Assembly (NCBI GenBank): GCA_000708835.1
Contig: DF237193.1
Coordinates: 60,434 to 124,433, forward strand
Direction of reading: 5' to 3'
Source: Klebsormidium nitens
Lineage: Eukaryota > Streptophyta > Klebsormidiophyceae > Klebsormidiales > Klebsormidiaceae
DNA: 64,000 nt
Shown: positions 11,002-23,000 of the stretch, piece by piece
How the letters are laid out: each line of letters begins with the position of its first letter
Position numbering within the stretch: position 1 is the stretch's first letter
Made by a program: the position numbers and the translations under genes
Notes under the pieces: generated by a model
Told to the model about the DNA's origin: nothing
The model's input: the letters and a program-made list of their open reading frames with translations, nothing else
Database searches by the model: none

Positions 11002-14000
11002 GCTCTCTCGGCTGGCCGCATTCATCGTAGAGCACTTGCCTCTAGACGACGTTCGAGCGCGTCAAGAGTCGCTTCACTTCGCGTGGGAGCTCGCCGTAAA
11101 CAAGAACCGCCACGGCTGCTTCTCCCCGGACCTGTTGGTCGCCCTCCTCTCAGTCTTGGTCCTGAATGCGGAGCCCGGTTCGAAGGCGACCTGCCTCCTG
11201 AGTCTCGTCACGATCTGGTCGCTCTCGGTGTCAGCAGGGCTGAGGTGAGGCCACCTACCTATCTTCCACTGCTGAAATGTATTTCAAATGCCGTTTAGGT
11301 TGAATTTTCATTGTTTTTTCTTGATTGATTGACTTCTTCGATCCAAACTAGATTCTGGCCGCAACAGGAAGAGAAAAGGCCAGGTGTGTAAGACGTTGTT
11401 TCGTAAGAGATGGCGCGCGCAACGTTCTCACCGTACTTGACCCCAGAAGACCCCCCACCCCTCACATCATTTGCTGCACCATCTGCTGACGTCACCTGCT
11501 GACGTTACCTTGCTGACGGCACGTGCCACGTGGCGCAGGCGGCAGCTGATCACGCTGGGGGCGGTGGAGCGGCTGCTGGTCCTCCTGGTGCAGCTCAAGG
11601 ACGTCCCGTGCGCCGCGGCAGCGCTCTCGCACAGCGACCAGAGAAGGTGACCGTCCGAACGGATGTCCAAGTCTTAGAATAAAGTTTTCTTTTTTTACTT
11701 GGCATTCGCAAGCTCCACGTCAGCTGCTGGTTCTTGCATACTTAGGCTTGGATCCGGTTCCCGTGATTAGTCGATTATTTTGAAAAAGTTGGACCGGTAA
11801 TTGCGCAGTGAACCCAAAATCATAATACCCGTTTCCTGGCCGTTACACACACTCCAAACTTCCTCATATTGATACTCCGAGTGTTGCGGTGTTTCAAGCA
11901 GCCATATTTTGTCCGTGCAGGCTGCGCGAGTGCGTGATGGGCTGCCTCTCGGTCTTTCTGTGCGACGCGCAGGCGCGCGCGCGCATGTACGTGCCCGACG
12001 CCGAGGAGCTGGGGCTCGCCATTACTGGATCCACGGGATGGAGCGTGCTTACGCATTATGCACAGGCAAGATGCGCCGGTCTGATCTTGATGTCCGTTAT
12101 CTTGCTTTTACCATTTTTCCGCATTGTCGTGAGGTCGATGCCGACGTGATCATAGCATTTTGATGAATCGCAAACGTTGCGTGGATTCTTCTCGTCCTTA
12201 TTTCCTCCTCTCGTTATCCCTAAGCTAATCTGTCTTTCTTCTTTACGTCTGCCGCTTGGAGGTTTCTGTACTCGAGTAAGCAGATTCGTGTCCTGATTTG
12301 ATTCCTCACAGGGTCTTGCGGCTCTCAATAGTAGTGATGGTCCACCTTGAGACAGCGCGCACAAGCAGATCGGGCTAACTTTGAACCTCTGGTTGGTGTT
12401 TTGCTGAACATCGTTCTATTGTTCAGCCAGTCAGGTCGCATGTTGCTCAACCCACAATGAGCTTTCCCGTCTCCCTTTCATAGAACACGATGGAGCACAA
12501 TGACAGTATCCGCTCGTCCTGTCCAGGCATACATCTAAAAGGAGCCGGATAGTTTTGTTCCACGATCCAACTCCACTTTTTCACGCACCACAAAAGAGCC
12601 TTCATGTCCCCTCCTTCCTTCCGTCTCCTCCTGGCCGAAACCTCACCGGGTTCTCTCCTCTCTCGTTTCTCATGTCCCTTTCTTTCATTTGATCTTGTCG
12701 GGCCAAAACAGAGTCCTGTTCTCTCCCCTCTTGTCTTCGGTCTCTCGTAACTCAACTTCCCTCCATTCTTCTATCTTTATCAGGCCGTTTTTTTTCCCGC
12801 GAAGCTCCCTTCTTATCTCCCCGACCTCGTTCCTCATGTCCCCTCCTTCCCTCCTGTCTTTTCAGGCCGAAACAGAGCCCGGTTCTCTGGCCCGCCACTC
12901 CCGTTCTGCCCGGGAGCTAGCCGCTGAGGCACTATGCACGGTCCTCTGGCGGGATCCCCTGGGAACGACCATCTTTCTGCGGACGGGGGGAATCGGACAC
13001 TTGCTCCGGCTGCTCCGGTCGGACAGTCCGACCGTCCAGCGCGCCGCGGTGGGCGCGCTCTGTAAATACATGGGGACGGACAGGTGAGGCTATGCGGGGG
13101 CTTGAAATCAAGTGATTTCTAGAGATTTGATCTTCTTAGTGACCGCGTAACGTTGTCGCATCCTTGTATTCGTCAGCTTCTTCAAACTCAGAAGAATCTG
13201 TCTGCTGCATCATACCCCCAGCTCTTTCATGCACTCGACGGCCTTTTGGCGTCAGATGCTTCAAGATGGTCCTATATCCGGCACTCCTCAACCACTTTTT
13301 GTCAGGATAAGATCACGCACTCCGACTTTCAAAAGCGACGGAAGAAATCAGAGCTCACTACAGCTCGTCGCTTTGTTTCTTCCTCCTTGTTACTTTTTGG
13401 GGAACACATTGACTCGACATTGAGTCGAACCTCAATCCATACCTTGGTTCGATCCAGCGGCCGCGCCCTCTTGGCCACGCGCGGGCGCGAGCTCCCTGAA
13501 ACGCTCCGTCGGCTGGCCGACCTCCTGCGTAACGTCAGCAAGCGGCCGCGACACAAGGAGGAAAAGGAGCTCTTCGCCGCGATCGCGGATGGCGCCGCGG
13601 CCGCGCTTTGGGGCGCCGCCAAAACCATGCTGTCTACGGTAAGTCAGCGTGACGTCAGCTTAACGGCTACTCTCGCCAAAGAGATATCTCAAAAAATTTC
13701 TGGTCTCCCTTCCTGAGCTCCTCTTGACGGCCACTTCTTGTTCTGCGTTGCTCTTTGAAGACAACGTCTCTAACTCCTTCAGAACCTTAATTATCGTCCA
13801 ACCCGCTTCCCTCAGTTTGTGTCGAACCTTGACGGAGCCCTTGGTCAGGCGATCCTTCGTACCTCTCGCACTCATCCCTTTTGGACTCTTTCTGATACCA
13901 TCTTTCTTTGCTACCGTCCTTTTTCATGCTCCTTCCGACGTCTGATCCGTAACCTAGTTCCTCTTTTAGAAGCGTTTTGAAAGCAGAATGCTTTCCCGTA

Positions 14001-17000
14001 AGCGACCAAATCGTCACCCCTGCAGTTTTACAATCGATCGCCGAAACCGTAATTCTGTCGACTCCATCTCAACCCAGTTTCTCCTCTCCGCTCAATTACC
14101 CGCAAAAGGTGCTCATTGAGTCGAGCAACATGTCCTCGCCCTCGCGGTGTTACAATTTTTGCCTGCTCCCTGATGCCAGATCCAACCCTCGAAATTCTTC
14201 CCGAAATGACCGCAGAAGGTGCCCATCGAGTTGAGCAGAATCTCTATTCCCTCCTTTCCTTTGAGATACAGTCTTTTCCGACCATTATCCTATTTTCAGT
14301 GTCCACAAAGTTGGTTACATTCTACTCAGCAACAGACTGACTACAATGCACTGGATTGCTCGTCAAAAATAGGTTGAGAAGAGATGGAATTTTGGATCCA
14401 AGCCAGTTGTGTCCCTTCTCTTCATGACCGCAGAAGGTACCCATTGAGTCGAGCGACCTTTCCTCCCTTCTCGCCGTTATCACCGACGGCCGGCGCGGCC
14501 TCAGAGGCTCCTCCGCCAACCGCTTCATCGCAGTTACAGCAGCGCTGCTCGCGGCCGACGCGGCGACCGCCTCCAAGCTGGCGGCAGTGAACGCGCAGGT
14601 ACGGACCCCCCTTTGGTCGCCCTGCATATAGTTCACTCCTTCGCAAACTTTCTCTACTCATCTTGCTTCCTCTTCCTTCGCGTGTCGCTCCCGTTCAGAA
14701 GTCCTGGGCTTTAAGTCGCTGATAGTAGTGACTAATCATTTTGATCATCAGTCAAGACCAGTCAAGACCAGTCAAGACCAGCAGATAAGTCCTTCCAAGA
14801 GCCGACAGATCTCCACTGGCTTGAGCTCAAACAGTGTTGGCGCTGCTCACTTTCTAGTCAATGCATGCCTCCGCACGCTCCTCTTCTTCAACTTGAGCAT
14901 ACGGTTGCTTTTACAGGTGCCGCTTGGATTGCTTGCAAGTTCTTCCGACGCGGCCGCGGCCGCGGCGGCCGTGGCAGCCTTGGCCCTGGTCGCCGAGCAA
15001 GAGGTATGGATAAGAGACACCGTGGGAATGACTGCGGCGACGGAATGCCCACCAAGACGTTCGAGTATGTTTTCGTCGTTGGCGGTGAAAAGATGTTCTG
15101 TGTCCCCTGAGAATGTCTGATTTGGAGTGACTGGCAGTGTCCAGGATAGAGAGGTCAAAGCCAAAGGCGTTTCTTTTTCGATGGGAATTGCAGAAGTGGA
15201 AGCGTTTCCCCTCAGAGAAAGTTCTGCCGACCACCTTAGACCAAGCAAATTCAACCAGTGCACCATCCAGAACATACCTTTCTAAGACGCTTATTTGCGA
15301 AATGCGGCGGGTGACCAAGCACTGATGGTCCTCTCTACTGGCAGAGTTTGTATCACTTATCGGTCCCGATTTCAGCGCTCCTCCTCTCCGTGCGCGCGCA
15401 GCTTCGCAACCACAAGGACGGTTCCACGTTCCGCGGACAGCTGGACGGTCCGCACCGGGTGCACCTCGTCAAGAACGGTGCGCTGACGTCACTGGTGGCG
15501 GCGGCGGCGCGCTTCCCGCAGGACACGCCGCTCTGCCGCGCGGTGGCCGCGGGGATCATGTACCTGGCGGGGCCCGGACGGGATGCGTCCGAAACAGTAA
15601 GCTATCATCCGTTCAGCGTCCGCCTTATGGGTCAAGTATCAAATCCGCTGTTAGGCTAGGCGTTTTGTCGCGCGGCGGCCGCGGGGATCATGTACCTGGC
15701 GGGGCCCGGACGGGATGCGTCCGAAATGATGAGCAGATTATAAGCGCCCGTAGATTGGAGTGAGTATACTTTCAAGCTGATAAGATATGCGCTCTACAGC
15801 AAGGCTGTCGTGGATCATGTACCTGGCGGGACGGGATGCGTCCGAAACGGTGCGCGGAGATTCTGCTTTGTTGCAACGAAACTGCGTCTTGCACTGGATA
15901 TCTCATAATCTCGTTTACCCGATCCGCTACAAGAAGTGACCTTTCCTCTAGTGAGGGGGCTGATACGCCTCACTGAACAGGTAATACGAAACTGCTGATG
16001 CCACAGTTCACTAGAAAAGATCGACGCGTAAGCATTGTTTTTCGCAAGGCTACTGTCTGGGCCAGCTTTGGTTGCTGGACTCTTCACTCGTCCCCCGCGG
16101 AATCTAGCCACCTCATCCAGCGCTCTTCGTCAAACTCACCAAACTAAGAATCAGAGTTTCTATTTTACCCTTTGCCGCACTGCTCCCTTTTTCACAGCCT
16201 TCAGACTCCTTCGTTTCATTCTTAAGCTCACCATATCCTCTGCACACAGGAACTGTATGAAACTGTCCGTTTGGTGGAAAGCACGGACGCTCGGACGTCC
16301 TTGTACGCGAGCTGCGCGCTCTGGTGCTTCGCCCGGAACCTGAAGAACCGGGCCAAGATCGGACGGGTTAACGGGATCCAGGTGCGCCGGGAATAGACGC
16401 ACTGGGACAACCTTTCTCCCGTCCCTTTACATTGTTTCCTTCCTTTCTATAACTTCCGACTGAACTCTGCAGAGCAAATGTTCTTCTCCGAACTCTTGAA
16501 TGGATGAGCTGTATCTGACGCAGATTCTGATGCACAGTGTGCATATCAACGAACGAACCTCGAAGGTTTTTGACGAAGGATGCCTCGACAAATCCCGGTG
16601 TAATGACGCTCGAGTGTAACGGCTCTCTCTTTGAAAGCAGTCTTTTGAAAATGAAGAGAATGATTATGTTGGGATGAATGTTGATATGTTAGACAAGAGA
16701 AGCGCCTGTAGAATTGAACTAGCCTTCAATTCGAACGAGAAGCAGAGTGCAACAGCAACCATCACACGAGCTTGAACGAGCGCACGGTGCGCACCGCCTG
16801 TAACGAAAAGCACAACTTTCCTTCCAGGCCTTCTGAATACTAAGAGTCATTTTGGTTAGATAAAACTGTAGCACTTATGGCAAAGCCCGATTAAATGATA
16901 GAATGCTAGGCCAGAATGCAACACGGACTTTCTGTCTTCACAGGCGCTCATAGTCGCCGGCCGCCGCGTTTACGAGAGCGTTCAATCCAAACCCTCGCAA

Positions 17001-20000
17001 AACCCCCCGGATCCCGCCGACACCAAGGCGCTCGAATTCATCCTGGCCGCGGTGTGGCTCCTCCTAACCCATGACGCTAACCACCATTTCCTAGAACGGG
17101 CCGCCCAGTACAAGCCCCCGCCTGAACGAACCTACCGATCGTCGTCGTTAGAAGGGGGGGTCAGGCTCACCGTCCACAGTAACCCCTCTTCGCCCCGGGG
17201 CCACGAGCGCGAGCCCCGGTCATCTTTGCTAACCGATCTGAGCAAGCTTCTCGAAACACCGCCCGAAAGGTTATCCCAAGGAGAAAATTCCATAACTGAA
17301 GAAACGGAGGAACAGATGGAACTAGAGCGGGCGGGAGATGCTGAGGAAGAGTTGAGTCAACGAAATGCAATCAATGTGTGCTCGCCTGCTACTGCCCGGC
17401 TCGGTCTTCCGGGCAGAAAAGTGAGGCCGTCGTCAGCGGGGGACAGCCCCTCTACCGGGATACTCGGCGGGTCTGCGTCGACCTCTTTCCACTCATCGGC
17501 TAGCGGTAGAATTGATCCCCGGGGCGGCAAGAAAAACGATCACACGCTCCGACGGCAGCGGTCGCACGTTGCTCCGGTGGAAGACGTCTTCTCTCAGTTG
17601 GTCGAAGACCCAGGACCGAGGCTCCCCCGCTTACCCAAACTGCCCCAGGATGATCCCCCGAGCGGGCCCGGCGCGGAGGTGAAAGGTTTAGACTTCCTGG
17701 TGGGCTTAATCGCCGTGGGGGGAAGCCTAGAGCATCGCGCCTGGGACGCGAGCAAGTATTTGGCGGTGAAGGCGGTCAAGTTCGCGACGCAGCAAGTGCT
17801 GGAGTTTGAACGGAAAGTGATCGATCTGGGGATCGGCGCCGCATTGGCGGCGATTGCGAAGAACCCTGAGGCGGACGAGGGGCTGAGAAAGGTGTCCGCA
17901 CGCTATTGTCAGGTGAGCACAAAGGAGCCCCGATATGTGAATATTGATTGCCGTTTCTCGCCGACTGCTAGCTTAAGCTCAACACTGAAAGGGAGAAACT
18001 TCTAAAGAGAGACGATCGGTAAGATACTATGTCTGCACTTGCTGAGAAAGTGATTAGGACGACGTTTCTTAAAGAAAAGACGTCTGCGAACTCAGAGCGA
18101 CTGTTCGTGTTGCAGAATTTCTAAAGCACGAATGTCAAAGACAACAAGAGAAGCCTCGTCAGTTGCTTCATTGGCCCCAGAGAAACGCTCGGATCTTGCA
18201 ATCTTCTCTATGACCCCGGTAATCGCTGGAACACATAAACCCTTGAGGATTTTTTGACCCTCCATTTACAACCTGAGTACTTGATGATCCCAAACCAAAA
18301 AAAACCTGAAATCATCCAACCGTAAAACCTTCCTCTCCAGCATCTGTCTGGCTTGGGTCGCAACGCGGAGCTGTTTGGGCTTGGCAACGAGTCCGTTCTG
18401 GAGGAGGTTCTGGTGAATCTGCTCCGGAGCGGAAGGGAGCCACTGGAGGAACGTGGCGCGCGCGGGTGCGCCCATGTGGCAATGTACCCGGAGAACAAGG
18501 AGCGGCTCGCGCGGCTGGGCGCAATCGAGGCGCTCACGGACCTCGCTAAGGTGCGGCTGCGGCTAGAAGTGAAATCAGGGCTGACTTTGACACATATGGT
18601 AGTTTTAAAAGCATACGATTCGTGCACTTGCGTGCGCCTCTGCTTTTTCTCGGATTCCTGGACAGAAGGGGGCGTCTCAAGCGGAAGTGCAACTTGGACA
18701 AAACACTTGGAGTCTCCAAAAACTCCAACGCCCTCTGACCCGCTCCAGAAATTTGCGCTCACAAAACCATCCTTGAGTCGCTAGCTCCGGTGCTTAATAA
18801 TGAAATTGCCCATGTGGCCTCGCTGCGGACCATCAAGACAACCATTTGGTGAGCTCCCTGTGCGCGGGCAAAATTCTCATTACGTTCGATCTGTGGACCT
18901 GGTGATGGCGCTTTTTTCATGTCATCACCCTTTGATTACCTGTTTGAATCTAAAAATTCCTCCGAAAGCCACCTCCTCGGCGGCCCTCTTACATCTCAAC
19001 GTCAAACTCGCGCGCGAGGATTTTGACGCGCCTCTTACGATTCCTTTCTGTGCGCGCGCGCAGAAGACGTCGTCCCAGTCGATCCTGGGCCTGGTCATGG
19101 CGGCTCTCCTGAACCTGTCCACGACGCCGGCGTATCAGGTGCCCATTTGCCAGCAGGGCCTGTACGTCATCCTCTCCGTCAACCGCGCGCCGCACAGCTC
19201 CGATGACGTGCGCCGCTTCAGCACGGGCGTCCTGCTCAACCTCTGCCAGCACCCGGCCAACCGCACCAGGCACGTGCCTATCCTGTTCAATTGAAAACGT
19301 TTCCTCTGATCATAGGCACAAACAATACTCGCTAGATTGAAGCGGTGGTCAAATTCTGCCAGTACCCGGTTGAAATTCACCAAGCACGGGCCCGTTTGCT
19401 CGTACTGGGGTGGTCATCGGTAAGAAGGGATACTTGGTAGGCTCATTTGTGGTCAGAGTCTGCAAACATCCGGTCAACCGCACCTGGCACGTGCTAATTT
19501 GCTCCTTTGACGAATAGTCCCTGCAAAACCAGTACCTAAGAATCCACTGATCAACAGGTCAACGTTTGCTAGATGTTGATACAACTAACAGGACCAGGCA
19601 CGTGCTCAGGTCCTCCTTGCTTTGGGTGGCTGGGTGCTCTATTATTGGTCCACTACTAGCTGAGAAGGATTGTGTCATTTGCTTCTTGAGATTTTGCACA
19701 ACTCATGACCGTAGCCTCAACGGACAACATCTAGAACTGTTTGACGGTCGAACGAGAGATTCAACACGGGCTGCGACTCGATGCTCTCTCTTCCACCATT
19801 TTTTACGCTGACCAGCGATTGAACTGAGCCTTTTTGGATTCCCTTCCCCTTCAGGATGTACAAAGCGGAGCTCCGTCTCAAATTTCTCGACGCTGACGCA
19901 TCGGACGGCTCACGGCCGCGTTACGCTTCCACCAGCCCAGAAACCCGGCCCGCCGCCTCCAGCGACCCAACTTCGAAGGCGAAACTCCCAGGCACGGAGC

Positions 20001-23000
20001 TGCGGCGCACGAGCACTTCGATGTCGAAGCGCGAGCTCAAAGGAGTGCTCTCTCGCTCGGGGACCGGTCTTGACTTTGAAAGACTCGGTTCCGACGAACG
20101 CTTGCAGATTCTCCGGGATTGGAGCAGCAGTATGAAGGAGAACCGCGAACAGCTGGCCGCGGCCGCGCAGGGTTTGAAGCAGGGGTTAGCGCCCAAGCGC
20201 GGGGTTTCGTTCGCGGGCGCGTTCGCGATCGCCGAACCCAAGCGCAGCGCCACGTCGCTAGGGTTTCGCGAACGTGATCACGATTCGGAGTCGGACGAAA
20301 GCTGGAGCGAGGACGAAGAAGACCCGTTCGGGCTCGAGTCCAAACGGCGCTTCATCGAATGGATGCGCAGCACGTGGCACGGCAAGAAGGCGCCACGTCA
20401 GCGCCGGCGCAACCGCAACAGCGCGGAGCTGGAGGAGTACCGGGCCTGCTTCAGCCGCGAGGGCGGAACCTCTAAAGCTTCCCAGCAGATCGCGGGCGGC
20501 GCCTCGGCGGGGGGGCTGACGACACGGTTCGCGAGACGCGGCAGCAGTTGCATTCAGACCGTCTCACCGGGCCCAGCCGACGAAGACTCTGCGCTCAGCG
20601 GAGAAAGCGGCGCGTTAAGCGTATCCGCTTCGTTCAGGTTGCGCCGCGCCACCGACCTGGCAGGGTTTGCGGGTTTCTCCTCCAAAACGCTGAGCCTCCA
20701 GAAGTCGGCGAGATTTGCGGCGCAAATTCCGGAGCCGATTCTTGAATCGCCTCAGGAGGGTATTCCCGTCGTTTCGAGGTCGCCCACAAGGAGCCCTACG
20801 CCGGGGCTGCAAAAGGCGACCGGTCGACAGTCACCGGTTGGGAAGCTGTCCCGGCTGCACAGGAGCCTGACCCGCCCGGTGTCCGAAATTTGGGACGCGG
20901 GGAAGGGATCCCCTGGACGAGAGGGATCCCCCTTGGGGGGCCCAACCGGCAGTCGGCATACAGGGTGGCGACCGGAAGTCGGGTGAGCTTCCGCTTTTAC
21001 GCGGATGGTGGATTGGTGTTCTCGGTGCAAAGTCCTTGTTACGCATTAAGAATCGACGGCAGCATGCACCAACTTTTCGTAGCTTCACAAGATACTCAGA
21101 AGAGTCTCATCGGTTGGTCCAAGCCGCAAATGTGCCCTCTTCTCATCACTGATGCTCTCGAAGATCAAGAGCTTGCAGGCTTTGCATCTTGTGGCGCGGT
21201 TTTGAGCCACGACCAGTCCCCTTTCCGAGAAACTTTGGAACTTGCAGTCTCTGATTTACAGCTCACACTGCCCAGCCTCGGACTAATTGAAAGCAAAACT
21301 TCGAATTGGCTGAATTCCGGAGCATTCGGGGGAATTATTCTGCTGAAAGAGAAAAGGCTGCGCTGACAAGAAACCACCTGATTTCCATGCAGCGGTTACA
21401 AGATGGAGGACGACGAAGTGACACGTGGCGCTTCAGGAGACCATGCGGGTCTTCCAGGGCAGCGGGGTGCGGCAGCGGCCGGGGGCGCGCGAGCGCCTTC
21501 CCCAAACCCCTCGAAGGCGGGGCGCAAATTGACGGTCATCGTGGACCCGGATCGGCCACGAAACCGGGTCCGTTTTGGCGAGCTGAGAACTGAGGTGAGC
21601 ACCCTTTTGGTCGCCGCAAAAGCCTTACGAATCTGCGTTTTAAGCAGCTTGCATTGGCAGTGATGTCGGAAACGGCTTCGCGGGGATCCGTGTTTTGGCG
21701 ATCCTATCATGTTCAGAAGTCTGCCAAGAGAGGTGGGAATTGCAGATAGATCCAATTCAATTGACGGTCATCGTAATGGAGATTTGCAGATTACACTTGA
21801 GATTTTGAGCTCTTGAGCTCTTGAGCCTGAAGTTCTTGTACGGATGCTTCACATGCAATGTCAAAAGCTTCGGGAGTGAAGAGTTCTGGACCAGATCCAT
21901 CTCCATCCACGTCCCCGTAATATGCTCGTGCATTATCTAGTCTTCCGCTGTCCGTTGTTCGCTGTCCACTTTCCAGATCCGCTGTCCGGTGTCCGCTGTC
22001 CGTTGTTCGCTGCCCGTTCGCCCGTCCGTATTGCGCTGTCCGCGGTCCGCATGCCTGTGCCCGGACGGTCTGCTCTGCAGGCTGTCGAAAAATCACTTGC
22101 TCTTGCGCATTCGACAAACTTCCAAGACCTGTAACGCATTCTTTAAACGGAGGTAGTGGTATCTCCCGCTAAGTGACTGCGTTTCCGGTGTGAATTGGCT
22201 CTGTGCGGTGCAGATCAACCCGCTAGTGGAGCACCTGGACATGTTCACACACCTCGAGGGCTGCACCTTCTGCAAGACGCTCTACTCGCACTACACGCTC
22301 CCTAACGGGTGAGACCGCTAAACATATCTGCTCTCTTTGTTTCCCCGAATGGGTCGGACTTTCAATCTTCCTCGTGCGTGCAACGTGTGACGATATTTCA
22401 GTTTTGGATAAAGGGGAAGGAAGCGCTCTGAGGAGCAGGGAAGATATCACTGGAGTCATGAGGGGGCAGGCACCAACTTGAAGCGAAGGCGTCTCTGTGC
22501 CGTCACTGCTCGCTTAAATAGCTCTCTGCTTGTTCTCCTCGTTTGGGCACTCATCGGTTGCCTTCAGCGGCTTAAACTCTTTGTCGGGCACTCAAGGTCT
22601 TGGTAAAGCTCAAAGGCCTGGTGTTGGCTTTTAACAGAAAACAGTTGTTTGCTAATTCAGCTTTAGACTCAAATTGTCCGACCTGCGTAGTACAGCGCAA
22701 CACGCCCAGCATCAGAAAGGCCCAATCTGCTGATGACTGAAAAAGAAGGTAACCTTAGTACTGTTCTAATCTTCCGCGCAGCGAGATGGCGCACTTCTTC
22801 CAGCACGGCAAGCGGCTGGTGGACGAAGTCGAGATCCCGCTCGAGCCGCCGTCCGATCCGCCTGTCACCTTCGAGGACATCCTCCAGGTTAGGCAAACCC
22901 ACAAGCTCTAAACCCTCAAACCCAATACCCAAAAGTTCCCGGACTCTAGAGACCTTAACCATTTCAGTCTCTTTGAACCCTTCAAGCCCGAGTAGCAGAT

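Noticed and set aside
13444-13457. GGTTCGATCC, resembling a tRNA T-arm
   Set aside because: No matching acceptor, D or anticodon arms nearby; it overlaps the acceptor of armadillo exon 5.
17052-18005. 317-codon frame as a separate gene
   Set aside because: It is the inside of armadillo exon 10, which begins at 16944 and ends at a donor after 17912.
19856-20986. 376-codon frame beginning MYKAELRL as an independent gene
   Set aside because: The start is in mid-armadillo repeat; it is exon 13, joined to exon 12 in phase.
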